Assembly (NCBI GenBank): GCA_930367205.1
Contig: OV884014.1
Span: 114,211,768-114,275,767, forward strand
DNA from: Acanthosoma haemorrhoidale
Taxonomy: Eukaryota > Arthropoda > Insecta > Hemiptera > Acanthosomatidae
DNA length: 64,000 bases
Reading direction: 5' to 3'
How positions within the stretch are numbered: position 1 is the first letter of the stretch; every line of letters starts with the position of its first letter. Shown one piece after another: positions 46,621 through 58,544 of the stretch. The notes under the pieces were generated by a model. That model made no database searches and was not told the origin of the DNA. It saw nothing but the letters and a program-made list of their open reading frames with translations. Position numbers and translations under genes: made by a program.

Positions 46621-48449
46621 ATAACGCAAGCCCTTGTCTTACAGCCTGGGTACGAATATCCCCGGAGTATTCCGAGCGAGAGTGAAATTCGCAAGTACAA
46701 TAATAATAACCAACGATCTAAATTATAATAAAATTATTATTAGAATAATATATAGTTACTTACCCGGATTAACTGCATCTCCATTGAGCACCAGTAGAGC
46801 TCCGAGCACGGTAAACCCTGGCCAGGCCTGAAACAGGAGGTATCTCAAATTATTTAACAAACTCAAGGAGCTTAGTTAGATAATATTATAAATAGGACGA
46901 TTATAAATAAGGAAAATCTAGCTATTGGGCATGTTTTGAACGTAGGTTTATTTATGAACAGTTTTATGTTCTCAATTTGTAGGTAGGTTTATTTATGAAC
47001 AGTTTTATGTTCTCGATTTCGGGCTGAGAGCCTACAACAGAGGGCCCCCTTATTTAGGACAGAGGCCTAACCACAGCATATATGTTAATGAAATAAATAA
47101 TGTAGCAAGTGATCAGAAGATACTCACGAGACTCGAGCGACGTTTTTAAACATTTATGGAATGATTGTGAAAAAAACTACTACGTATTATTGATTAAAGA
47201 TACTTTAATTTATTAAGTAATTGCAGTTTGAACAAAAATTGCCCCACAACTCTTTGGGTTCTGCAATTAATTACATAATATCTCAACTAATGGATAAATA
47301 ACAATAATATGGGGGGAATAGCGAGGCATTGATTCAATATTGATATTTTGGTATTATATTTGTGTTGGCTTCCTAATTTCAAAAGAAGATATTTTTTTTT
47401 AAACATGTCATAATGCTATTTATATTGTATTTAATAAAACAAATGGTTATGACATTAAAAAAACTTTTGATGGTTTAGTTTATCAGGGTTTGCTGTGAAG
47501 TCGTTTTACCATTTCTCAACATCACAGAGCAGCTGAGCGATGTTTTCTAAGGCTGTAAAAGTACACACCTTTTTATGTATTGACACCTGTAATGAACGTA
47601 CCTCCCATGAAAAGTCAAAACTTGATTCTAAGTGGTTTCCTCTGCGTGAATCAACTCTCAAGATAATTTTTTTATAAATTTATCGTTAGCTAAGAAATAA
47701 TGTAATGAAGTCCTATAATTACTTATTAACTAAACAAATACATACTGACCTTAAACTACGACAATTCTGAAGAAACAACGCGTTTTTTTGCCCTGATAGA
47801 GACATCTTAAATCAAAAAGGACTAGAATCGATGGGAGATTGTGCAGATAATGATCGACTGTTTGTGCCCTTTTAGTCGGCTACGTCGGCCGGAGAACACA
47901 AGCGTTGATTGCTCTATCGAACTCGATTGAAAAAAAAAAAAAAAAAAGTAAAAACCAAAAAAAAACAGAGCAGAACAAACAAAAAAAACAGAAATAGAGG
48001 AAAAACATCCCTTTCAGTCGAGTTAACTTGTTTGGTATTTTTTCATCGAGGATGTGGAACTCTGTGGTCCGGTCAGAAGCAATCCAACTCTTGGTAGTAG
48101 GTTTTTTTTTTTTTCTTCGATGTCTGGGAACGACTAGTCACCTAATACAAAACTATATTATGGAAAATTCGATTTTTATTTCCTCATATTGGACCTAATA
48201 GTATTGTCTTCTAGATATTTCTTCGGAATGGTAAAAAAATGCCTTAGTCTTCTGAAATGTCTGGTAAATTTCATCAATAAATATAAGTAGCATAATATTT
48301 ATCATTGTAGAATCGTCTGTAAAAGTCAAAGTAATTATTATCAATAAAATTCAGAAATAGAATTTTGAGAGTTTCCCTTATTTCCTGCCCCTTTTCATTG
48401 CCTGAAGGCTCGGCCCCTAAGTTCAAGATCAAGTTTCATTAATTGAACA
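46621..48449. other. no supported gene; short tandem duplication inside
   Basis: AT-rich. It includes a two-copy 41-bp tandem repeat at 46942-47019 and an A-rich tract at 47930-47990. A tRNA B-box-like ctgggtacgaatatcc near 46647 is too weak to call. Confidence 0.45.
46942..47019. repeat. 41-bp tandem duplication
   Basis: gtaggtttatttatgaacag plus ttttatgttctc occurs twice in direct succession (from 46942 and from 46983), almost identical. Confidence 0.9.
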
Positions 48450-49072
48450 TGTAGCGACCGCTAACAACATAAGTTAAACCACCCTATACTCTAGTGCATA
48501 TGCATTGTAAACAAATGTAAATCATTGTAAAAGTGTTAAGCAATAAAAGGCGGAAGCCAACTAAGTCATAAACGAGAATGGGTCACCAGCTGGCAGTCAT
48601 AAACGAGAAACGGTCACCAGCTGGCAGTCATAAACATGAAAGAGTCACCAGCTGGCAGTCATAAACAGTCCTTTAGGGGGCGAGGGGTCGGGTAATTAGG
48701 CGTGGGTACAGCACCACAGGTGCCACACCCCCCAACCCGCTTTAGACCCTCGCAGCCTCCCAGCAGGACGTAGATACGATATTTAAGCCAGGGCTTCTGG
48801 CAGTGTAAACCAGTATCCTTGCATACTCTCTGGCGACCTGTACCCGTGACGCTTGCTTGGTTTCCGCTCAAACTCTGAAAACTTGCCTTATTCTTTACGA
48901 AACCTATGTATCTCTTCTCTTGAACATAGTGCATTGTCGGAGCACATACCTATCATAAATGGAGTCAGATAGTTGCGCCGTCATGGAACGATTGTCCAGG
49001 TTATTAACTCAAACAATCTGCACTTGTCACCAGGGTTAGGGTGATCAGGCCCCCTCTAGTGACAACCCGACA
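48450..49072 (+). mobile_element. solo LTR, TGTAGCGACC family, perfect 5-bp duplication
   Basis: 623 bp, starting TGTAGCGACCGCTAA and ending CCCGACA, with GAACA on both sides (48445-48449 and 49073-49077). Perfect 5-bp target duplication and TG...CA ends establish an LTR insertion; absence of internal sequence makes it solo. Near the 3' side it shares cttgaacatagtgcattgtc and the gattgtccagg block with the copy at 5301. It contains a private 31-bp tandem repeat. A 5-bp duplication is common in Copia and BEL/Pao elements and some Gypsy; the superfamily is open. Confidence 0.9.
48565..48666. repeat. 31-bp tandem repeat inside the solo LTR, 3.3 units
   Basis: Units start gtcataaac at 48565, 48596, 48627 and 48658 and end ggtcaccagctggca or agtcaccagctggca. 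They lie in the part expected to be U3, where tandem enhancer repeats occur in LTRs. Confidence 0.95.
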
Positions 49073-49441
49073 GAACACAAGTGATTTTTTTTATTATTCA
49101 ATGGTTTAGAAGCTTCATGTACCTAGATTAACACTCTCTGAAGTCTTAGGGGAGAGTAAGACTTAAAAGAACCAACCCAAGAGATCGGTTCAGAAACTAA
49201 TACACTATTTTGGTTTTTTTCTAAACCAGATACCTTTAAGGTTTTCATATATGTACCTTATTCTGACAGGAGACAGGACAGCTCTTATAAATGTAAGATC
49301 TAATTGGCTAGCATACTGCATCAAAAACATGAATTAATTTTGTTTTGATTTTTTTCAAACTAAAACTATTTACATTTGTTTGCATAGGGCCTGTTGTTGC
49401 CTAGGCTGCCCTATCTTTTTCCTTTTATTTTATTTCTCTAA
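49073..49441. other. no supported gene
   Basis: AT-rich spacer between solo LTR and minisatellite. Confidence 0.5.
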
Positions 49442-49761
49442 AATCTATCCATCTGTTTTAACCAACTCAGCATAATCTATCAACCTGTTTTAACCAACTC
49501 AGCATAATCTATCAACCTGTTTTAACCAACTCAGCATAATCTATCAACCTGTTTTAACCAACTCAGCATAATCTATCAACCTGTTTTAACCAACTCAACA
49601 TAATCTATCAACCTGTTTTAACCAACTCAGCATAATCTATCAACCTGTTTTAACCAACTCAGCATAATCTATCAACCTGTTTTAACCAACTCAGCATAAT
49701 CTATCAACCTGTTTTAACCAACTCAGCATAATCTATCAACCTGTTTTAACCAACTCAGCAT
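49442..49761. repeat. minisatellite, exactly 10 x 32 bp
   Basis: Unit begins aatctatcaacctg and ends accaactcagcat. Ten units are in perfect register. The first has ccatctg for caacctg, and one central unit has caacat for cagcat; the others are identical by eye. Confidence 0.98.
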
Positions 49762-50865
49762 AATCTTGACCCGGAATAAAAGTGAGCTGCAGGCAACCGA
49801 GATGAATTTTTTCCGAAGAGTAACTGAGAAACCTTGATTGGACAGTGGTCCCTCCCCCACTCAAGTGTTTCAATCGAGTTTTCTAGGTCCATAAACAATG
49901 ACAGTGATCAGGCTCCTGAAGAACTTGATGAAAGCAAAGATCTGAAACCAAGCGACTCCTAAGAAACATTATTTGGATCTGGTGGAAGGAGTGTCCAAAG
50001 CAAAGGTAATGATGCCATTGGCAGCCCCGATAAAAATGATGAGTTCTGATTTTGGCAATAATCGTAAAAAGTCCCACCACTTCAGCTTGTGTGCACGAGT
50101 GACGGAATTTAAATGTTCTGAGCAAATACTCATTCAGTTACATTAAGGAATATTTTCAATATCGGTTAACAATGAAGTAGATATACCTCAACTACTCTGT
50201 AAACACCATGTGACCCTCAGCATTCCATGAACAGCCCATCAGAACAAAAATTTAGAGTTAAAGAAGATCTCACTGATGTCACTCGCAAAACTCTCTAGAA
50301 AACTGACTAAACAAAGATACTCTCCGAATGTGAGTAAGCTAAAAGCGCTTGACAACATGAGTGCTAGATGACAGAGCGCTTCCAGCAGGAGCAGGCAATC
50401 CACAATAAGCTCCAGCCTTGGCTAATCCTCGGATAAACTGATGCCTGGACTCCTGTTTACTGGAATCCGATTAACAAGAGATCGATCTGAGTCGCTTAAT
50501 CTGGAAATTACCATTGCATTTGATGGCATTGATAATTCAACGGTGAGTCTGGGCCAATTAACATCAGCAAGAGCTATCTCTCTCCAGCCATTGCTAATTC
50601 AACCACATCAGGTTTATTAAATCATCATTTTATTTTATAACACATACATCACTTGATATTTTCATCGAAGCAAATAAATAATGATTTGTCTAAGGCTTTA
50701 TAATATAATAAACATTGTGATATTTATAAAACAAAAATATGATTCCCTCCTTAGAGAGAGCTGATTTGACACTCGACACAAAGCCTTGTGTTTTTTATTT
50801 AACTTATTGATAAAATAAATACTTAAAGAAACGATGTGTTCTATTCTCGTATTGATGATTCGGTT
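49762..50865. other. no supported gene
   Basis: Contains open frames on both strands at about 49880-50146. The plus-strand frame (49946-50146) reads KKHYLDLVEGVSKAK... and has no recognised family, so I leave it uncalled. Confidence 0.4.
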
Positions 50866-51221
50866 GTGTTAAGATATTAGTCCTGAGGCCAGCAACTCCG
50901 CTTTTCCGTTTTCTCCACACGAGCACCATAACTAGACTCCAGAGCTTCCAGAACAGCATCCTGCGCACGGCACTATGGCATACCCCTTTTCGTGAAATGA
51001 AGGCTCCCGACATCCACGAAAAGTTCGAGGTCACCACCATCACCGAAGCCATCCAAAGAAGACACATCAAGTTCTTTGACTCGATGAAACATAGCCAAAA
51101 CCCTCTATTCCAAGACATGACACCCCCACCGCTACCGGCAAGGTGGCAACTCTCAAGATCTGGGAAAGAAGACCAAATGGTGGACATTACGGCCCTTGGC
51201 CAACCAACAACAACCCTCTAA
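50866..51221 (+). pseudogene. family B ORF2 C-terminal fragment
   Basis: An uninterrupted frame gives VLRPATPLFRFLHTS, RLQSFQNSILRTALW, TEAIQRRHIKFFDSMK and a PLPARWQ ending, with stop at 51219-51221. This is the tail of a Jockey-clade ORF2 (compare YKxVLRP...L..FQN..LR in Jockey-A). The family is distinct from Jockey-A but close to the one at 56013-56684, which shares RHIKFFDS. It lacks everything upstream of the thumb, so it is inactive. Homology is by motif. Confidence 0.75.
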
Positions 51222-51463
51222 CGGACACCCTACACTGCTATCCAACGGAATGAGCTTTCACTACATGTCTAGAAAGACTCTAGGCTCAGCCTTCAGCGGA
51301 CTCTCACCACTGCACCGTGACGTTTACACCTCTACCGAGGCTTCCCTCACTCCACCTTCAACAGTTACTCCTAGTAAAAGGATCCGCTTACCCCAAATAA
51401 ATTCCTTTATTTTTCCCTTATCCATAATCTTAAAAATTTGAGAGCTAAGGGAAAAAAAAAAAA
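50866..51463 (+). mobile_element. 5'-truncated non-LTR retrotransposon, family B, with poly-A
   Basis: Contains the ORF2 C-terminus followed by a 3' untranslated region and 12 A (51452-51463). Its tail matches the 99-bp insert at 13912-14010. Clear target duplication not found. Confidence 0.8.
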
Positions 51464-52785
51464 CCTTTCTGGTACTCCTTTCAATGCCTATACAATACAC
51501 ATAACTTTATGACAATATCATTATTATATTATAATTTCATCACCAATAATAAAGAAAGAATTCTCTACTTTTATTGGTCTTGTTAGTGCCATTAAAACCA
51601 ATAGAAAGTATATACGGAGAGAGAGAGAGAGAGAGAGAGAGATTATTTGACAAAGTTTCTTAATAACGTTATTGTGAAATAATAACAAGAGTAATATCTA
51701 TATTTATATTATAATAATACCAAAAATATATACTCTGAATCTATAATTATTTAAAAATTCATGTTATAAACGAGTGTTAAATCAATAACAACAATGAAAT
51801 TGAAAAAAAAAATCCCTTGGATGTTTTCGAAAAGTGCGAAACATTTATTGCATTGCGCAAGTCGTTGCGGTTCTGCCTGTTTAAGGGGTCAGGTAACTTT
51901 ATATCCGAGTGATATTTTTAAAAAATTAACGGAGAGTGCGGAAATGTTTCATGAATATGTTTTAAAAATGTGGTTTGTTTTGTGTTTCACTACGCTGTTG
52001 TTTTTGTTTTTTAATGTTTGTGATGTTTCACCTGATTGTGATAAAGATCGATTCTGGGAACTTTCTGGATATGCTTTCAATATTCATCATGTTTGATAAA
52101 CTGATGAAATTAACTAGTTTTTTTTTTAATGCTTGTATGTTTCACCTATACAGTAGTAATATTTACAAATAATTTTGTAATTTGCAATCATATTTTCTAT
52201 TTTACAAACTGTATCTTTCATAAAGAAGAGACTGTTTGCATTGTTTAGTTGATTGTTATTAGAAAATTAAGAAAAATATCTGGGCTAAAATTAATTGACA
52301 TGGTTAACAAATAATAATTTATAATTAAAAAAAAAACAATATTCAACATCAACTACAGCATTTCAATAACTTACAGTGTATATTCTAATACCACCAGTCC
52401 GTTAAACGCAGATCTGTTGCATGTAATTTAAATTTAAGTGATTTCAAAATTCATGAAATGATATTTAGATGTTTTTTTATTAATCTTTATTTATTATAGT
52501 ATCAGTATTATATGGTATTATCTATTTAAATCCGTTGGTAGAAGGAAATTCGTCGATATTATTCGGGTCCTTTGAGTCGTGTTCTTGGTCGAGGTTATTA
52601 TAACGTACGTCACTTGGTTATGATGAGACGATGGGACAATGGTGGATCATCGCACTCTTAGAAAATTGCTCTGTCGTGGTTGAGAAGCAGCTACGTACCT
52701 ATGGGTTGGACTAGCGTGTCCTATTCTCTAACGGGTGACCACTTACGATGATTAGGACGCAAATATTATGTTACTTTAGCTTGTA
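51464..52785. other. no supported gene
   Basis: AT-rich, with a GA run at about 51616-51642. Confidence 0.5.
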
Positions 52786-53601
52786 AAGGGTGTCCCAGAA
52801 TTAACGCAAGATTTAAATTTGACGCCATTTGTGCAGTAAAGTGCTGGCAACCTTAAAAAAACAAACAATTTGACAGCTGACAGTTTAGGGTTAGTAAAAA
52901 TGGAACGTTACACGATAGAACATGGTGGAACATTATCTCAAAAATAATGAAAGTTTGGCGGCCGCAGTTCGAAAATTTCATACAAAAATGGTCGGAATAG
53001 TGTTTTGACTTCATCAACTGTGAAGAGATTAATTGAAAAATTTTGGGAGACTGGATCAGTTGGAGACACTAAACACACTGGTCGTCCAAAAACAAGCCGT
53101 TCAAATGTCAATATCCAAGCAGTGCGTGAGAGTGTTGTTGTTGTTCAATATCCAAGAACATCAATTCAGCGTCGTGAATTGGATGATATTGATGTGGCCA
53201 ATACGTGGTTTCAACAAGATGGTACCACATGCCATAACAATTCAAATACTGCATGTGACATTTCCAGGTCGTGTACTCTCTTGTTTCGGTGATCAGAATT
53301 GGCCCCCTAGATCGTGCGATTTAACATCTTTAGATTTCTTTTTATGGGGTTATTTGAAGTCAAAGGTGTATGTCAACAAGCCCACATCCACCCGTGCATT
53401 AAAAGAGGAAATTCAACGCTGCATCAACCAAATTCAACCACATTTATGCCAAATAGTCATGGCAAATTTCGACAAAAGAGTGCGTATGTGCCAGCAAAGT
53501 CGTGGAGGCCATTTGCCCGACGTGTTACTCCAAAAATAACCCTATCCTATTTACTTGCTTTCTATTTAAATGAAATCTTGCGTTAATTCTGTGACACCCT
53601 T
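52786..53601 (+). mobile_element. mariner-like transposon, internally deleted copy 3, with TIRs
   Basis: Bounded by 29-bp inverted repeats that start AAGGGTGTC and differ at one position (left cccag, right cacag). Each end is flanked by TA (52784-52785, 53602-53603), as expected of mariner. Length is 816 bp against about 1.3 kb for autonomous elements. It belongs to a different mariner lineage from copies 1 and 2. Confidence 0.93.
52900..53539 (+). pseudogene. deleted mariner transposase
   Basis: Starts at ATG 52900 and is soon frameshifted. The HTH-linker part reads SSTVKRLIEKFWETGSV and a GRPKTSRS motif (53005-53090). After SIQRRELDDIDV comes WFQQDGTTCH, which holds the second catalytic Asp block. 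A second shift follows, then GDQNWPPRSCDLTSLDFFLW (where Asp follows SL in the third catalytic block) and the C-terminal RCINQIQPHLCQIV and QQSRGGHLPDV. The region carrying the first catalytic Asp is deleted. Inactive, but the C-terminal half is well conserved. Confidence 0.85.
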
Positions 53602-54424
53602 TACAAGTTTTCAAAACTAATAATTTATCTATAATGATTGATAATAATTATAGATACTTTTTGAAAGAAAAATGAAACAGTTCCAAAATTATTATTAAAA
53701 CATTAACGAGGAGGATTTCTGTTAGAATTTTACTACTTATTTAAATAAAGTTTTTGTATATAAGGCATTTTTAAAATCACTTCTGTTCCCCATTAGGCCA
53801 AGCAATTTATTCTTATCAAGACGATCGCTGGATACAATACCTTGCTCGATTAGAGCGAGAGCTGAAAAACAGTCAATACATACTCCATCCACTATTACTA
53901 TTGAATCTAATTGGAAAATGCCTGCTTGCCTATTGCCTTGATACGATCAAAACATGCCGATAACCGTTTGGGACTGATTCTCCAGCCAGCCACAGCTGAC
54001 AGTCTAATCGCCAGGACGAAAGCAGAGAGCTATCTGCTGTTCCAGATCTGGAGAGAGAACTGGAGTCGAGCCACGCGCAGTAAATCCGACTGATATTGGC
54101 ATATCACCGATATTGATAATACAGCATAGCTCACATTTTTCGACAAAAGGATGATATGTTGTATTTCATCCTAGGGTCGATACAAAACCCAGCAGCCATT
54201 ACTGTAGCTGATAACGTTTTCGCTAGAAAAAACGTGATTATGTCGCAACAGCTTCCCATCTAAGCTGTGCTAGGTTTATTAAACCTCAAGTCTCTCTGAC
54301 GTTTATAATTCCTGCCTACAAAAATGCAACATACGATCGTTCCTCCATCGCTCGCTGTACCACTATCTGCAATTTTCTATCTCCTAATACCCGCCAAGCT
54401 CCTTCATCCTAATTATCCTTTAAA
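53602..54424. other. no supported gene
   Basis: AT-rich, with a GC-richer strip at 53900-54090. Nothing recognised. Confidence 0.45.
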
Positions 54425-55213
54425 ATCCTCCTTGTTATGGGGGACAGCAAAAGTCGAACATCAAGCGAACACAATCCTTTCAATACTATCCCATTTAAGC
54501 AGCAGTTCCATAGGGCAGTGTCCTGGGTGCCATCCTCTATAACCAATACATCGCTGATGTCCCCTCTACCCCAATACCTTCTTGGCCACATTTGCAGATG
54601 CAGTCTTGTCATCCCACCCAGACCCCGATATAGCAACCTTTAAAAACACAATCCTTTCAATCAAACGCCCTGAAAAAAAGGTAAATGCCCCTTATTACGT
54701 CAGCAACAAAACCCTTCATAACGATCTTAATATACCTTACACTTTCCAACTCATCCCTTCCAAGTTCATGAAATTCCATAGTAACCTATCCAACCACCCT
54801 AATTCCCTAGCACAGTCATTGCACTGCACTACTCATCCCTTTAATCCTCCTCGGAGACTAAAACGGAAGTGGCCTCTTGACCTGCTATAAATGCGTGACA
54901 GTGGGTGGCCTGGCAATGGCCAGCTTCTCCAATCATGTCCTGGGCGTCTGTGGCTCTCGCGCACTTTGTCAACCTCCACTGGCTCGTATCCGGTGACGCG
55001 GTTGACGGAGGAGCGTGGGGGACATCCCTAGACTCCGCTTCTTCTTTTGCACGCGAGGGAGGTGACAACCATGTGAAATTGGAACTTCTCTGGGCTGTTT
55101 GTAAATACTGTATGAACGAGTAAGTGAATGAAAAATTGTAAATATGGTATGAATGAGAACATTTATCCAATCACTTATCGCCTAAATAGGCAAATTGTAA
55201 TTTTAGCACAATA
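54425..55213 (+). mobile_element. Jockey-A fragment, rearranged (copy A13)
   Basis: Order is scrambled. First comes a LWGTAKVEHQA piece with aatcctttcaata (54432-54485). Then the earlier RT block, FHRAVSW...SPLPQYL, with the region around the YADD site (54500-54640). Then the deletion junction aaaaacacaatcctttcaatcaaa, the NAPYYVSNKTLHNDLNIPY tail, RRLKRKWPLDLL and a full 3' untranslated region. It shares its main internal deletion with copy A14. Confidence 0.8.
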
Positions 55214-56000
55214 AAGAAGTCTTTTATCTGGAAAATCCTCCCATTTACCATCCAGACAGATACTTGCTAGTGTGTGAACAAATTAGCTATTATATTATAT
55301 TTTCTTTTCACTATTTTTAAATTTAGCTGATGTGTACTTGTTCTTTATTTTGTATCAACCTAATGGTTTTCGTTATATAGGGTTTTCATATATTGCTGAT
55401 CTATCAATGACTTGATTTGCTAAATGCAGTTAAATAATCTTATGTTTTATTTTTTATTGCAGTTTTTTTGTTTATTATTTATTTTCATTTGCGAAACATA
55501 AACCTGTTATCCAAGCACTATCGCCCCTGAATACATTTCATTTGGATTTTATCCTATAGATATAGATAAAGACTGCATTTGATTTCATGCGCTGTAATAG
55601 CCGACAACAGACTGCTGACCCTGCTGCAGCAACGGCTGACAATCAATCAAATGTGAGATCTGTCGGTCCGGTCTGACTGCAACCGTACAATAACAATATT
55701 ATCATATAAAATTGTTTATATCTTTCCATTTTATTGTTACATTCCTTGTAATAAAGAGTGTTGTATGTAACTTAATTCATTTGAAATGTTCATATTATGT
55801 TTTATATTATTATAGTACTGCATGATATTCTAAGTACATCTTATAGTTTGTGATTCAGGGTTTCGATGGCCTTGAGAATCAGTAACTTTTGTAGTTCAGT
55901 TCCTTCCATTGATCGCATAAGTGGGATTTAGCGTAAGTATCATATTGTATCGGTTCAATTAGTCAAAGGCCATTGTCCTATAATATACATATTTTACTAT
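55214..56000. other. no supported gene
   Basis: AT-rich, nothing recognised. Confidence 0.5.
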
Positions 56001-56012
56001 TCTATTACGTCA

Positions 56013-56684
56013 TCGTGGTGTACAGCTAGCAGCCGAATGAGCACCAAGGTAGCTGTCAGACAGGCTGAAGCAGCCTATAGCCTGTGCAGATTGGAGAGAC
56101 TCAATATCTCTGTAAACGCTGGTAAGACTGACTGCGTAATTTTCTCTTTCCAAAAGGGAAAAAGTCCGCTGCCTACTACTTCCACAGTAGGAACGCAGCA
56201 AAACTCACCAGCAAACAACCTAGTATATCTGGGCATTAAAATGGACCGACACATCCGTTTCAGTAACCATTTTGCGAGGAAGTTGAAACAGACAAGCACG
56301 AAGTCTTACCGGCTTACGCATTTATTGACTTCCCCCAATCTATCACTGAGCCTCAAGATATTGACTTATAAAAGTGTACTCAGGCCTACTCTGCTCAATG
56401 GTGCACCGCTATTTCGTTATCTGATGTATACGACAGCTCGGAAACTCCAACAATTTCAAAACGGTATACTGATAAAAGTGGTCAGAGGTACTTCATTCGA
56501 GCAGCGGAGCAACAGTGAGCTTCACGAGGTCTTTGAGCTGCCTACGGTGGATGAATTCATTCAGTGTAGACATATCAAATTCTTCGATTCGTTACAATTC
56601 ATGACGGACCCGGTATTCAGCACGATAACCCCCGCTCCGTTCCCGCATCGATGGCAGAACGCAGTCGAGGCAGAAACGCTTTAG
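56013..56684 (+). pseudogene. third non-LTR family (family C) ORF2 fragment
   Basis: A long uninterrupted frame (215 codons from ATG 56037, open some codons upstream) covers the part of a Jockey-clade reverse transcriptase after the YADD motif. Segments: RQAEAAYSLCRLERLNISVN, ISVNAGKTDCVIFSF, NNLVYLGIKMDRHIRFSNHF, ILTYKSVLRPTLLNGAPLF, KLQQFQNGILIKVVRG, RHIKFFDSLQF and PHRWQNAVE. The YADD site itself is degenerate just upstream (WCTASSR follows the expected place). It is the best preserved non-LTR coding piece here; whether it is transcribed cannot be told. It ends at TAG 56682-56684, matching the usual C-terminus. Confidence 0.8.
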
Positions 56685-58544
56685 TTTTTAAGTTTTAGTA
56701 TGTAAGTTATTTCCCTTGTAAGTTTCTTAAATTTGTAAACCGAAGGTGAGTCCCATCACTTAGTCCAGTCTATTGTTTTTGAAAATTTTAACTGTAAAAA
56801 TAAAACTGTTTTTGTATTTTCAACCCTCCTTGAAATATTATGCTATGCAGGAAAAGGAGCCATTAATCTGTCGATTTGTTCATGCTATTGTTCATTTGTT
56901 TGTAAAAATCTATTACAAACGCAATGGCCAAATCACAAGGCATAACAAACATATCGACTCTTACAAGCGAACAAACATTGCGTAAACAGACTAAACATCC
57001 GATTGCACTCCAGCCGTACAGAAGCACTATCGTTATCATTGCTGGAGTGATAAGAACTGCTGATAGTGTCGCGGAACATAAAATAGGACAGCCGTAAACA
57101 GGCGGTAACAGTTTTTAAACGACTACCCGAAAGAGGCCATGCGGTTTAACCTCTCGAGATGGACTGCACTCCATTCCTAGCGTCGAAGACTACCTCCACG
57201 AGGAGGACATTAAAAGCGAACACTACACAACAGGTTACGGAAATATAGTCCTAACGGCACTCCTAGTCAGTCTATTGTGCCACGGCCATCAAAATCAAAA
57301 AATTATACAGACTATATTATTATTCACTTCTACACATAAGTGATAAAATAAACATGTTCATTTAATTATAAAAAGATAAAATCTTTTAAAAGTAATTTTT
57401 TTATGTTATGTGCATATTGTCAACTTGGACATGTTATTCTCGTACATAGACTAATTAAGTTGGCAATGACTGAATAGGCGTATCTGCTCTGCTTTATTCC
57501 TTTTCATATTCGAAGCTAGTTCCGTTTAGAATGTACAATATATCTGAATGTACAATATATCTGAATGTACAATATATCTGAATGGACCAAATATTTCATT
57601 AGTGCCATCAAGTTCTCTTTTTGATAATACCCAACATGTGCGATTCAAAATTGAGTTTTCTAAATGCTTTGAATAAACCGGGTACGTTTTATATAGATCT
57701 GTGTTTGATGTAAAATCACTTCTTTATATCCTTCCGTCCAATTAGTAATTTATCATGATCCTCTATTTTTGCTATAATGTTTCCAGTACATTTATCATGA
57801 ATAAAAGAATCTTTCATAAAGTAATAATATTTTATGATTTGTGGTATAGATTCTTGTGCATAAATTCGTCATATTTGAAATAGTTCATATTGAAATCATT
57901 GTCTACAGAAATTTTAAATTTTTTTTAATAATTGTTACCTAATCAGAACCGGCAATATCGCGAAACAGCAGAAATAGTTTTTCAACTAAAGATGACGGTT
58001 TGTTGGAATGTTTTTGTTGACGATACTAGAAACAGAAGATTTGTTTTTTTAATTATTTTAGTATATTTTAGTGATGATTTGGTACCCTTCATTAAAGAAC
58101 GTCATTTATACTATGGGTTAACATTGTGTTTAAAACTAAAATAACAAGTTTTCAAGTCAAACACACAAGTTAAATCAACACGAACGTGAATACGGGTTGG
58201 GGATGTTTTAATAATAAAAATAAAATCAATACAGATGTTGGTGGATGGAAAAATATTTTAAATTAGCTTAAAATGCATACGTACATAAATCATTTATTAT
58301 GTATTGCATTTCCTAGGTAATATAATGTATACTTACTCAGACTAAAGTTCCATTTTGCAAATATTTGTTGACATCGTTTGGATACAAGTAGAATTTCCAT
58401 TCAAAATTTCATGAACCCTTCCCCTCCTTTCTTGCTTTAAACGATTTCAAATCTTATCAAAACCCATAAAAAAATTACCACTTCGAGTATTTTTTTCGTT
58501 TGCGAAGGGGGGGGGGTCAAACTCAAGTAATCAGAGAATAAAAT
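56685..58544. other. no supported gene; small tandem repeat inside
   Basis: AT-rich. It includes three 17-bp units at 57530-57580. A G10 run lies near 58507, just before the satellite. Confidence 0.5.
57530..57580. repeat. 3 x 17-bp tandem repeat
   Basis: aatgtacaatatatctg three times without change. Confidence 0.97.

Noticed and set aside
46640..46680. B-box-like ctgggtacgaatatcc
   Set aside because: No A-box at the right distance; not enough for a tRNA or SINE call.
48659..48934. 91-codon minus-strand frame
   Set aside because: Lies within the solo LTR at 48450-49072 and is not shared by related LTRs.
49442..49761. CRISPR-like regular spacing
   Set aside because: The 32-bp units are contiguous identical tandem repeats without unique spacers, and the DNA is eukaryotic.
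49883..50146. Overlapping open frames on both strands downstream of the minisatellite
   Set aside because: Both read moderately protein-like, but neither has a recognised family, and both cannot be coding. A remnant pseudogene is possible but unsupported.
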